Notes under the pieces: model-generated
What the model was told of the DNA's origin: nothing
Seen by the model: only the letters and a program-made list of their open reading frames with translations
Databases searched by the model: none
From: Chloroflexi bacterium OLB14
GTDB taxonomy: Bacteria > Chloroflexota > Anaerolineae > Anaerolineales > Villigracilaceae
Length of the DNA stretch: 47,714 nucleotides
Assembly: GCA_001567105.1 (NCBI GenBank)
Contig: LMZR01000071.1
Location: 1-47,714 of the forward strand
Direction: 5' to 3'
Shown: piece after piece, positions 16,967-24,735 of the stretch
Numbering within the stretch: position 1 is the first letter of the stretch
Layout of the letters: each line of letters starts with the position of its first letter
Program-made: the position numbers and the translations under genes

Positions 16967-17059
16967 ATGCCTATCTATAAATTTCTTAATCGCAACTACT
17001 TTCAAGATGCTCACAGCAAGCGTTACTTAAGAAATATAGCTGTTAAGAGTCAAGTGTGA
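16967..17059 (+). CDS. Possible 30-codon upstream ORF before purB
   Basis: ATG to TGA encodes 30 residues (MPIYKFLNRNYFQDAHSKRY, then LRNIAVKSQV). AAGAGA lies about 9 bases upstream, and the stop lies 17 bases before the purB ATG. It fits inside the predicted purB leader. It could be a leader peptide or a chance frame; I see no terminator structure with it. Confidence 0.3.
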   Translation: MPIYKFLNRNYFQDAHSKRYLRNIAVKSQV

Positions 17060-17076
17060 TTGGACATCATCACAAT

Positions 17077-18444
17077 ATGTCTCTTCACTTAATTTCCCCA
17101 TTAGATGGACGTTATGCAAACATCACTGCACCGTTAGCGGATTATTTTTCCGAGTTTGCTTTTTTACGCGATAGAGTGCGCGTCGAACTGGACTTTCTGC
17201 TTGGTCTTTCCACCACAGGCTTGATACGCCCTTTGAGCGATTCTGAATCCGCCCAAATTAAAACTATCATTTCAAATTTTTCAAACGCCGATGCAGAAAT
17301 GATTCTCCAACACGAACGCAAGACTCGTCACGATGTCAAAGCCATTGAATATTTTATTCAAAACAAAATTTTGGAATCAGCCAACTCCCTAGCGGATTTG
17401 ATATCATGGATTCACTTCGGCTTAACATCAGAAGATACCAATAGCATTGGTCAAGCTATTGCATTAAACGAATCACGAAATAAAGTTATCTTGCCCAATC
17501 TCAATTCGTTAATTTCAAACCTTTCAGACTTTGCCCTGCGTTATAAATCTACACCTATGCTTGCTCGCACACATGGTCAATTTGCAGTGCCGACAACATT
17601 AGGCAAAGAGTTTGCAGTGTATGTTGCTCGCCTCAAAAAAGTGCGTGACGAAATATCCGCGTTTCGATTTGAAGCCAAATTAACAGGTGCCGTGGGTAAC
17701 TTCAATGCTTTACAAGCCGCCACCCCACAAGTAGATTGGATTTCATTTAGTCAAAAATTTATTTCCAGTTTTGGTTTAGAAGCAAATTTATTAACTACAC
17801 AAATCCTCCCTTATGATAATTGGGTTCGCTATTTTGATTTAATTCGTTTAGCAAATTCTATCTTGATTGATTTCGCTCAAGATATTTGGCGATATATCAG
17901 TGATGGATATTTGAAACAAGCAGTAGTTGCAGGTGAAGTAGGTTCATCTACTATGCCACAAAAAGTTAACCCAATTGACTTTGAAAATGCAGAAGGTAAT
18001 TTAGGCGTAGCAAATTCATTGTTCATTCATTATGCTCAAAAATTAACAGTTTCGCGTTTACAAAGAGACTTATCTGATTCAACGGTGCGTCGCACGTTTG
18101 GCACGGGGCTAGGTCACAGCCTAATAGCATGGACCAACTTGCAGCGTGGCTTGAAGCGCATCGCTCCTGATGAAGAAAAACTCACAGCAGAGTTAAATGC
18201 CCATTGGGAAGTCGTCTCCGAAGGCGCACAAACTATCTTGCGAGCAGTTGGGAAATCTGACGCGTATGAAACGCTCAAAGAAAAAACGCGTGGGCAAGTG
18301 CTAACAGAATCAGAATATAAAACTTGGTGCGATGCAATTGATGTGGATGATGCCACCAGAAAAAAATTAAAAGCCTTATCACCAGAAACATATATTGGCT
18401 TGGCAGTTGAATTGACGGAAAAACTACTTCATAATTTTCATTGA
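17077..18444 (+). CDS. purB: Adenylosuccinate lyase
   Basis: A 455-residue enzyme that cleaves SAICAR and adenylosuccinate to fumarate plus AICAR or AMP in purine synthesis. The fumarase/aspartase superfamily signature is SSTMPQKVNPIDFENAEGNL, matching the E. coli-type PurB. The catalytic regions RKTRHDVKAIEYF, GLTSEDTNS and ARTHGQFAVPTT are all present. The ATG at 17077 is chosen over a GTG at 17056. It starts directly before the conserved SPLDGRY segment and gives the length of E. coli PurB (456). No strong ribosome site is visible for either start. The carA promoter overlaps its stop codon. Confidence 0.93.
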   Translation: MSLHLISPLDGRYANITAPLADYFSEFAFLRDRVRVELDFLLGLSTTGLIRPLSDSESAQIKTIISNFSNADAEMILQHERKTRHDVKAIEYFIQNKILESANSLADLISWIHFGLTSEDTNSIGQAIALNESRNKVILPNLNSLISNLSDFALRYKSTPMLARTHGQFAVPTTLGKEFAVYVARLKKVRDEISAFRFEAKLTGAVGNFNALQAATPQVDWISFSQKFISSFGLEANLLTTQILPYDNWVRYFDLIRLANSILIDFAQDIWRYISDGYLKQAVVAGEVGSSTMPQKVNPIDFENAEGNLGVANSLFIHYAQKLTVSRLQRDLSDSTVRRTFGTGLGHSLIAWTNLQRGLKRIAPDEEKLTAELNAHWEVVSEGAQTILRAVGKSDAYETLKEKTRGQVLTESEYKTWCDAIDVDDATRKKLKALSPETYIGLAVELTEKLLHNFH

Positions 18445-18468
18445 CATATTTTGCAGGGATGGTAGAAT
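18441..18468 (+). promoter_or_regulatory. carA promoter
   Basis: A perfect -35 TTGACA (18441-18446), a 16-bp spacer and TAGAAT (18463-18468, 5/6) form the best promoter match in the window. It overlaps the purB stop codon. Transcription would start near 18475, four bases before the leader ORF. Confidence 0.75.
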
Positions 18469-18478
18469 ACCGCAGAAT

Positions 18479-18568
18479 ATGTTTATACAAATTTTGCTGA
18501 ACTATATCAACCAAACCTTTTTCGACCTAACAGATTTGATTCAAGATTTCAATAAAAATTTTAATTAA
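18479..18568 (+). CDS. Putative leader peptide of the carA attenuator (29 aa)
   Basis: This 29-codon ORF (MFIQILLNYINQTFFDLTDL, then IQDFNKNFN) starts about four bases from the predicted transcript start, so it may be translated leaderlessly. It ends with TAA at 18566-18568, at the foot of the terminator stem. The coding region is U-rich in the RNA (runs such as TTTTTC and AATTTTAATT). The layout is that of a leader whose ribosome, when close behind RNA polymerase, would cover the terminator's left arm, as in the enterobacterial pyrBI attenuator. The peptide itself has no recognisable function and translation is unproven. Confidence 0.5.
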   Translation: MFIQILLNYINQTFFDLTDLIQDFNKNFN

Positions 18569-18600
18569 AAATAACCTTCCATTTGGAGGGTTATTTTTTT
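18567..18600 (+). terminator. Intrinsic terminator in the carA leader (attenuator)
   Basis: Left arm AAAAATAACCTTCC (18567-18580), loop ATTT and right arm GGAGGGTTATTTTT (18585-18598) pair with one T-G wobble and end in seven T. It lies between the promoter and carA on the coding strand. It would stop carA transcription unless bypassed, and it would also end purB readthrough. Confidence 0.8.
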
Positions 18601-18622
18601 ATATGCACCGAAAGGATTTTGA

Positions 18623-19759
18623 ATGACTGCAACACTCGTACTTGAAGATGGAACAATCATCGAAGGCAAAGCCTTTGGCGCGGAAACAGATGCCGTGTTT
18701 GAGTTGGTCTTTAATACCAGCATGACGGGTTATCAAGAAATTTTGACAGACCCTTCTTATCGTGGACAAGGCGTGTTGTTTACAGTTTCACACATTGGTA
18801 ATGTTGGCATCAATTTGGAAGACGATGAATCGGCAAAGCCTCAAATTTCGGTGGCAGTGATTCGTTCATTAAGTCCCCAAGTGTCGAACTGGCGTTCGGC
18901 ACTTTCTTTATCTGATTGGCTTGCAAAACATAATGTGCCTGCCATTAGTGGCGTGGATACACGTTGGCTGACTCGCAAACTGCGAGATGGTGGCACACAA
19001 AAAGCGGCATTATCTACAAAAGGGACATCTGCTGAAATGTTATTGAACATGGCGCGCGAATGGGAAGGACTTGATGGTAGAGATGTGGTCAAGGAAGTGA
19101 CGTGTGAGGAAAGTTATCGCTGGGTTAATGATGAAGGTTTTAAGTGGGTAAAACCATTAAATAATGAACAATTACTAGTGGAAAGTGGTAATTGGAAAGT
19201 GATTGCTTATGATTTTGGAATTAAAGAAAATATATTACGACATCTTTCAAGTTATGGCGCAAATATAACAGTTGTGCCAGCGGATACCACAGCGGATGAA
19301 GTTTTATCCCTGAAGCCTGATGGAATCTTTTTATCCAACAGACCTGGTGACCCAGCAGGTTTACCTTATGCTGTTGAAGCAGTTGAGAAATTAATTAATA
19401 GCAATGTACCTGTGTTTGGAATTTGTTTAGGACATCAATTAATTGGTCGCGCATTGGGAGCGGACACGCATAAATTAAAATTTGGTCATCACGGCGGGAA
19501 TCATCCTGTGCAATATTTGCCAAATGGTGAAGTGTTGATTACCGCACAAAATCATAATTATTGCGTCACAGCAGGCGATTTGAATCCAGACGAAGTTGAA
19601 ATCACTTATAAAAGTTTGAATGATGATTCACTGGAAGGTTTGCGAATGAAGAATAAACCTGTCTTTAGCGTGCAATTTCATCCCGAAGCCGCGCCTGGCC
19701 CGCATGATGCGCATGATATTTTTGGGGAATTCTTTAGAATGATGAATAATAGTAGATAA
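18623..19759 (+). CDS. carA: Carbamoyl-phosphate synthase small (glutaminase) subunit
   Basis: A 378-residue subunit that hydrolyses glutamine and channels ammonia to CarB for carbamoyl phosphate, feeding pyrimidine and arginine synthesis. The N-terminal CPSase domain ([32 protein letters not shown]) is followed by the class I amidotransferase domain. Its triad is C268 (GICLGHQ), H353 and E355 (QFHPEA), the same positions as in E. coli within a residue. AAAGGA precedes the ATG. Its leader carries a promoter, a short ORF and a terminator. carB lies downstream, separated by a small membrane gene and a repeat insertion. Confidence 0.95.
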   Translation: MTATLVLEDGTIIEGKAFGAETDAVFELVFNTSMTGYQEILTDPSYRGQGVLFTVSHIGNVGINLEDDESAKPQISVAVIRSLSPQVSNWRSALSLSDWLAKHNVPAISGVDTRWLTRKLRDGGTQKAALSTKGTSAEMLLNMAREWEGLDGRDVVKEVTCEESYRWVNDEGFKWVKPLNNEQLLVESGNWKVIAYDFGIKENILRHLSSYGANITVVPADTTADEVLSLKPDGIFLSNRPGDPAGLPYAVEAVEKLINSNVPVFGICLGHQLIGRALGADTHKLKFGHHGGNHPVQYLPNGEVLITAQNHNYCVTAGDLNPDEVEITYKSLNDDSLEGLRMKNKPVFSVQFHPEAAPGPHDAHDIFGEFFRMMNNSR

Positions 19760-19773
19760 ATCAGAGGTAAAGA

Positions 19774-20106
19774 ATGCTTAGTAGATTCTGGAAATTTCCG
19801 CATACAAAACTTGGATACTGGTCTATTGGATTGGCATTAACCTTTTTATTTCTCTTGTTTTTTGTAAGAGAGTCTGTACAGGATTTTATGGTATCAACAA
19901 TAACAAACCCTCTTCGCAGGAATTTAATGTTACATTACGATTTTTTTACAATGCTATGTGGTTTAGCATCTGGTATCGTTGGAGGAATTGCCATAATAAA
20001 ACAAAAGGAACGTTCTTGGCTTGTGTGGCTGGCTCTTTTACCTACATTGTTTATCTTATTAATATTTATAGCCGAATTCTTGTATCACAAAGGCATAATT
20101 GGTTGA
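19774..20106 (+). CDS. Small three-helix membrane protein, unknown
   Basis: A 110-residue hydrophobic protein with helices at about residues 16-32, 57-75 and 82-103 (WLVWLALLPTLFILLIFIAE). AGAGGTAAAG gives a good ribosome site. It sits 14 bases after carA and in the same direction, so it is part of the car transcript. I recognise no family. Its place inside the car operon may be accidental. Confidence 0.65.
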   Translation: MLSRFWKFPHTKLGYWSIGLALTFLFLLFFVRESVQDFMVSTITNPLRRNLMLHYDFFTMLCGLASGIVGGIAIIKQKERSWLVWLALLPTLFILLIFIAEFLYHKGIIG

Positions 20107-20122
20107 GGAAATAAATTATCTA

Positions 20123-20142
20123 TTATGAAACGAACAGACATC
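20123..20142 (+). repeat. Direct repeat: duplicate of the carB start region
   Basis: TTATGAAACGAACAGACATC here is identical to 20290-20309, which contains the carB start codon and its first five and a half codons. The two copies flank the inverted-repeat element at 20154-20279, as if the carB 5' end was duplicated when the element arrived. Confidence 0.85.
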
Positions 20143-20295
20143 ATCATCTTCGATGGTCGAGTAGACATGAGCGATAGCGAATGTCATATCGAGACCATCA
20201 GTTTGAATCAAACAAAAAATAACTTGAAAAGTGTTGGTCTCGATACGTCCCTCAAAAAACATTCGGGACTACTCGACCAACGAGATATTTTATGA
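20125..20295 (+). CDS. 56-codon ORF made by the duplicated carB start, coupled to carB
   Basis: The upstream copy of the carB start (MKRTDI) reads straight through the inserted element for 56 codons. It ends with TGA overlapping the real carB ATG (ATGA). The product [20 protein letters not shown]... is mostly element sequence and unlikely to have a function of its own. Translation of it would deliver ribosomes to the carB start. The frame being open across the whole element with a perfect 4-base overlap is notable. Confidence 0.45.
   Translation: MKRTDIIIFDGRVDMSDSECHIETISLNQTKNNLKSVGLDTSLKKHSGLLDQRDIL
20154..20279. mobile_element. REP/BIME-like inverted-repeat element upstream of carB
   Basis: The outer arms TGGTCGAGTAG (20154-20164) and CTACTCGACCA (20269-20279) are perfect inverted repeats. 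So are the inner arms TATCGAGACCA (20187-20197) and TGGTCTCGATA (20235-20245). Each half can also fold on itself (GACAT/ATGTC on the left, GTCCC/GGGAC on the right). This is two REP-like units facing each other. No transposase is present, so mobility would depend on one elsewhere. Confidence 0.75.
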
Positions 20296-23200
20296 AACGA
20301 ACAGACATCCACACCATCCTCGTCCCTGGCTCTGGAGCCATTGTCATCGGTCAAGCCGCAGAGTTTGATTATTCTGGCACACAAGCAGTTAAAGCATTGA
20401 AAGCCGAAGGTTATCGCGTTGTGTTGGTTAACTCAAACCCAGCAACGATTATGACTGACCCCGAAATTGCAGATGCAACATACATCGAACCATTAACACC
20501 CGAAGCGTTAGAAGCCATCATTGCGCAAGAAAAACCAGATGCCATGCTCCCAACTGTTGGCGGACAAACTGGATTAAACCTCGCACTTGCCTTAAGTGAA
20601 AACGGCGTACTTGAAAAATATGGCGTGCAATTAATCGGCGCGAATCTTTCAGCCATCAAAGCCGCAGAAGATAGAATGTTATTCCGCGAGACAATGCAAA
20701 AAAATAATATCCCCGTCCCTCGTGGCGGAGCCGCTTACAGCATCGAAGAAGCGCGAGAACTCGTCAAAGAAACAGGTTATCCTGTTTTAGTGCGCGCTTC
20801 ATTTGCAATGGGCGGAACAGGCGCATCATGGGTTTATGAATCAAATCAATTAGAAGAAGCGATTCGCAAAGCAATTTCAGAATCACCTATTGGACAAGCA
20901 TGGTTAGAAGAATCCGTTTTGGGTTGGAAAGAATATGAACTCGAAGTGATGCGCGACAAAAAAAATAATTTTGTTGTTGTGTGTTCCATTGAAAATTTAG
21001 ATCCAATGGGCGTGCATACTGGCGATAGCATCACGGTTGCACCTGCACAAACTTTAACTGATCGTGAATATCAAATCTTGCGCGATCTTGCTCATCAAGT
21101 TTTATCTGCGGTTGGTGTTGAAACGGGCGGTTCAAATGTTCAATTTGGCGTTGACCCAAAAACTGGTCGCGTGGTTGTGATTGAAATGAATCCGCGCGTT
21201 AGTCGTTCATCTGCGTTGGCATCCAAAGCAACAGGTTTTCCAATTGCAAAACTCGCCGCGCTTGTTGCCGTTGGTTACACACTCGATGAAATCACAAACG
21301 ACATCACCAAACAAACCAAAGCCGCTTTCGAGCCTTCGCTTGATTATGTGGTTGTAAAAATTCCGCGTTGGGCATTTGAAAAATTTCCAGGCGTTGACCC
21401 AACTCTTGGTCCGCAAATGAAATCAGTTGGCGAAGCGATGGCATTGGGCAGGACTTTTCCCGAAGCCTTGAATAAAGCGATTCAATCTTTGGAAATTGGT
21501 GTGGATGCACTTGACGCTTCGGGACCTAGCCGAGAGTTGCTTACTGAACCCGAAACATTATCTTCGCTGACGATTCCTCGCGCCGATAGATTGTTTCGCG
21601 TATATCGTGCAATTCGTCAGGGCATGTCATTAGATGAAATTGCAAACGTCACTGGTTATGATGTATGGTTCTTGGCGCAAATGAAAGAAATGCAGAATGT
21701 AGAATTGAGAATGCAGAATGCAGATAGCAAAATGCAGAAGGCAGAATTAAAAACATTATTGCATGAAGCAAAACAAATGGGCTTTGCAGATTCACACATT
21801 GCGCGTTTACTTTCTACTTTCCACTCACCACTTGATGTTCGTAACCTTCGCAAAGAACTAAACATCCTCCCTACCTTTCAAAGAGTTGACACCTGCGCCG
21901 CGGAATTTGAATCTCAAACGCCTTATCTTTATTCCGCTTATGAAATGGAAGATGAATCACGCCCAACCGATAAACAAAAGATTTTGATTTTAGGCGGCGG
22001 ACCGAATCGCATTGGTCAAGGCATTGAGTTTGATTATTGTTGCTGTCAGGCGGCGTTTGCATTATCCAGGATGGGATATGAAACCATCATGTATAACTGC
22101 AACCCTGAAACTGTCTCAACGGATTATGACACTGCTGACCGTTTATATTTTGAGCCATTGACTCTCGAACATGTATTAAACGTCATTGATAAAGAAAACC
22201 CAATCGGAGTCATTGTGCAATTCGGTGGACAGACTCCCTTAAATTTGGCGGCAGGGCTGGAAGCGGCGGGAGTCAAAATTTTAGGCACATCACCTCATGC
22301 CATTCAACTTTCAGAAGATAGAGAAGAATTTGCCAAGTTATTAAAAGAATTGGACATTCCTCAACCTGAAAACGGAATCGCACGCTCATTGGAAGAAGCG
22401 CGAGAAGTGGCGCAAAGAATCGGCTATCCAGTTTTAGTGCGACCATCTTTTGTTTTGGGGGGCAGGGCTATGGCTCTCGTGGAATCTGAAGCCCATTTGG
22501 CAGGATTCATTCAACAGGCGATTGAGGCGGCTCCTAATCAACCAATCCTGATTGATAAATTCATGGAAGACGCTTTTGAAGTTGATGTGGATGCGCTGGC
22601 GGACGGCGAACGCGTTGTGGTTGGCGCAATCATGGAACATATTGAGGAGGCGGGTATTCATTCGGGAGATGCGGCTTGTGTTTTGCCGCCTTATAAAGTG
22701 AGCGCGTATCATTTGGAGATTATGCGCGAGTACACCAAACAACTTGGGCTGGCGCTTGGCGTGCGCGGATTGATGAACGTGCAGTTTGCTTTGAAAGATG
22801 AAATTGTGTGCGTGTTGGAAGTGAACCCGCGCGCCTCACGTACTGTGCCTTATGCCAGCAAAGCCACAAATTTAAATATGGCGTATGTTGCCGCACAAGT
22901 GATGGCTGGCAAAACGTTGAAAGAATTAAATGTAACTGCACAACCAAAAGTAGATGGCTTCTTTATTAAAGAATCTGTTTTGCCATTCAAAAAATTACCT
23001 GGCTCCAGCAGTTTGCTTGGACCAGAAATGCGCTCCACTGGTGAAGTGATGGGACATGCCTCACACTTTGGTCATGCTTTTGCAAAATCACAAACAGCGG
23101 CAGGGCTCGGCTTACCTGATGAAGGCGCGATATTAATCACAGTCAATGATTATGATAAAAGTGATGGCTTGAAATTTGCGCGTGAAATGCATCGCTTGGG

Positions 23201-23522
23201 CTTTCAGTTATATGCTACACCTGGCACTGCTTTTATGATTAATAAAGCAGGCTTACCTGTTGAAACAGTTGAAAAAGCACAAGATGGCTCCACTCAAATA
23301 GTAGATTTGATTCGCGCAGGAAAAATTCAATTGGTTTTGAATACGCCGTTGGGTCCACATGCTCATAGTGATGGTGCTGAAATTCGTAAAGCCGCTATTG
23401 CCATGAACATCCCTTTGCTAACGACATTATCTACTGCTACAGCCGCAGTTTCTGCTATTCAAGCAATTCGCAAAAAAGAATTGAAGTATAAAAGTTTACA
23501 AAACCATTATTCAGGTACTTAA
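20292..23522 (+). CDS. carB: Carbamoyl-phosphate synthase large subunit
   Basis: A 1076-residue enzyme that makes carbamoyl phosphate from bicarbonate, ammonia and two ATP. The domains are in order: a first ATP-grasp half (about 1-400, [13 protein letters not shown]), an oligomerisation domain (about 400-553) and a second ATP-grasp half (about 554-935, [17 protein letters not shown]). The C-terminal MGS-like allosteric domain covers about 936-1076 ([15 protein letters not shown]). All parts are full length. The start is set by similarity ([20 protein letters not shown]) and overlaps the stop of a 56-codon ORF created by a duplicated start. Part of the oligomerisation domain (about 467-485) is a CAGAATG-type repeat. 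Confidence 0.95.
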   Translation: MKRTDIHTILVPGSGAIVIGQAAEFDYSGTQAVKALKAEGYRVVLVNSNPATIMTDPEIADATYIEPLTPEALEAIIAQEKPDAMLPTVGGQTGLNLALALSENGVLEKYGVQLIGANLSAIKAAEDRMLFRETMQKNNIPVPRGGAAYSIEEARELVKETGYPVLVRASFAMGGTGASWVYESNQLEEAIRKAISESPIGQAWLEESVLGWKEYELEVMRDKKNNFVVVCSIENLDPMGVHTGDSITVAPAQTLTDREYQILRDLAHQVLSAVGVETGGSNVQFGVDPKTGRVVVIEMNPRVSRSSALASKATGFPIAKLAALVAVGYTLDEITNDITKQTKAAFEPSLDYVVVKIPRWAFEKFPGVDPTLGPQMKSVGEAMALGRTFPEALNKAIQSLEIGVDALDASGPSRELLTEPETLSSLTIPRADRLFRVYRAIRQGMSLDEIANVTGYDVWFLAQMKEMQNVELRMQNADSKMQKAELKTLLHEAKQMGFADSHIARLLSTFHSPLDVRNLRKELNILPTFQRVDTCAAEFESQTPYLYSAYEMEDESRPTDKQKILILGGGPNRIGQGIEFDYCCCQAAFALSRMGYETIMYNCNPETVSTDYDTADRLYFEPLTLEHVLNVIDKENPIGVIVQFGGQTPLNLAAGLEAAGVKILGTSPHAIQLSEDREEFAKLLKELDIPQPENGIARSLEEAREVAQRIGYPVLVRPSFVLGGRAMALVESEAHLAGFIQQAIEAAPNQPILIDKFMEDAFEVDVDALADGERVVVGAIMEHIEEAGIHSGDAACVLPPYKVSAYHLEIMREYTKQLGLALGVRGLMNVQFALKDEIVCVLEVNPRASRTVPYASKATNLNMAYVAAQVMAGKTLKELNVTAQPKVDGFFIKESVLPFKKLPGSSSLLGPEMRSTGEVMGHASHFGHAFAKSQTAAGLGLPDEGAILITVNDYDKSDGLKFAREMHRLGFQLYATPGTAFMINKAGLPVETVEKAQDGSTQIVDLIRAGKIQLVLNTPLGPHAHSDGAEIRKAAIAMNIPLLTTLSTATAAVSAIQAIRKKELKYKSLQNHYSGT
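21690..21747 (+). repeat. ATGCAGAA-type short repeat inside carB
   Basis: Units related to ATGCAGAATG, AGAATGCAGA and AATGCAGAAGG recur in this 58-bp stretch. They encode [20 protein letters not shown] in the oligomerisation domain of CarB. The reading frame is kept and total length is close to the E. coli protein in this region, so the linker seems to have absorbed a repeat. Confidence 0.55.
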
Positions 23523-23530
23523 TAAAAAAA

Positions 23531-23560
23531 AACGCTCTGTGTTTTATGCAGAGCGTTCTT
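23531..23560. terminator. Bidirectional intrinsic terminator between carB and the ypfJ-like gene
   Basis: Arms AACGCTCTG (23531-23539) and CAGAGCGTT (23549-23557) with a 9-base loop. There is an A run before and a T-rich run after, so it can serve both converging genes. Confidence 0.85.
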
Positions 23561-23571
23561 TTATTTCATTT

Positions 23572-24453
23572 TTATTCAGTCCAACCTGGTGAATTACAAC
23601 TAGAGACATCTCCACTTGTTAAGCCATCTTTGAGAGCCAACTGTCTTTGCTCAGATGATCCATGAGTCCATGACTCAGGAGAAACATAACCTTGTGTCTG
23701 ACGTTGAATGCTGTCATCACCAACTGAAGCGGCGGCATCTAATGCTTGGATGACATCTTCATTAGTTACTTGAGTCAAATAACCTGTTTCTGTAGCATGG
23801 AATGCCCAAACACCTGCTAAACAATCTGCTTGAAGTTCAGTTTCAACTGCTTCGCTGTTCGGACCTGTGGCGCGTGAATTATCTGATAACAAACCTAATA
23901 AATTTTGTATATGATGACCATACTCATGTGCTAACACATAGGCTTCAGCAAAGTCGCCACCTTGAGCACCAAAACGAGTTTGTAATTGACCGAAAAAGTC
24001 GAGGTCAAGATAAACTTGTTGATCCAGCGGACAGTAAAACGGTCCCATTGAAGCGCTAGCATATCCACAACCTGCATCAGTTGAACCACTATAAAGGACT
24101 GTATTGGCTTGCGTGTACTGTGTTCCACTACGAGCAAATTCATCTGCCCAGAAAGCTTGAATGCTATTAACAAAGCCCACAATACGACAATCTTGGCGAG
24201 CGTTTGCATCTGCACCTGTTTGGCATTCTGCTTGCAAATCATACGTTTCACCTGAGTTTGGATTTGAGTAAGATTCTTGTTGCCCAACGCTCATATTTAG
24301 CAAAGTAAGTGGATCTACCCCAAGCAGTAAACCTATAATTAAAATAATGATAGTAAGCCCACCACCTCCGAAGGCTACCATTTTGCCTCTTCCTCTTCCG
24401 CGCCGATCTTCTACCTGATTCGGGTCTAAACGTGATCTATCGTTAAATGACAT
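23572..24453 (-). CDS. ypfJ: YpfJ/KPN_02809-type neutral zinc metallopeptidase
   Basis: A 293-residue membrane-anchored protein with a charged N-terminus (DPNQVEDRRGRGRG), one helix (about residues 28-45) and an outer catalytic domain. The domain has HEYGHH with zinc ligands H176 and H180 and Glu177, and the downstream ETELQADCLAG motif supplying the third ligand. Cys residues (C77, C89, C129, C141) probably form disulfides. It matches the putative neutral zinc metallopeptidase family in length and motif order; the biological substrate is unknown. It converges on carB and stands as a single gene. Confidence 0.88.
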   Translation of the reverse strand: MSFNDRSRLDPNQVEDRRGRGRGKMVAFGGGGLTIIILIIGLLLGVDPLTLLNMSVGQQESYSNPNSGETYDLQAECQTGADANARQDCRIVGFVNSIQAFWADEFARSGTQYTQANTVLYSGSTDAGCGYASASMGPFYCPLDQQVYLDLDFFGQLQTRFGAQGGDFAEAYVLAHEYGHHIQNLLGLLSDNSRATGPNSEAVETELQADCLAGVWAFHATETGYLTQVTNEDVIQALDAAASVGDDSIQRQTQGYVSPESWTHGSSEQRQLALKDGLTSGDVSSCNSPGWTE

Positions 24454-24677
24454 TTTTTCATCCTCTCCTCTGTATTTCTAAAGTACAAAACAAACGCACT
24501 CAAGCTACAGATATTTATAATTTCATTGTACACTATCAATGCCTGAAAAGAATGTATTAACAACATTATAGAATTTCATAATGACGGCAAACTGCAACAT
24601 ATAAAAAGCGACAAGTTATTATCAAGCAAACAATTTTAAAACCTAAAAATACACCTTATTAAAACATTATCAAACTT

Positions 24678-24706
24678 TTGGCTTATTTCGTTTTGGGCGA
24701 TATAAT
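24678..24706 (+). promoter_or_regulatory. sucA promoter
   Basis: TTGGCT (24678-24683), a 17-bp spacer and a perfect TATAAT (24701-24706) lie 29 bases before the sucA ATG. The remaining sequence between 24454 and this site is AT-rich and shows nothing else. Confidence 0.65.
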
Positions 24707-24735
24707 AGGCATAAATTTCTAACTCGAGAAAATGA

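Noticed and set aside
17056..17076. GTG start for purB giving seven more residues including three His
   Set aside because: The ATG at 17077 matches the family start; the extension has no ribosome site.
18445..18622. PyrR-binding or riboswitch element in the carA leader
   Set aside because: No PyrR-type conserved loop or known riboswitch core is visible; a leader-peptide attenuator explains the sequence better.
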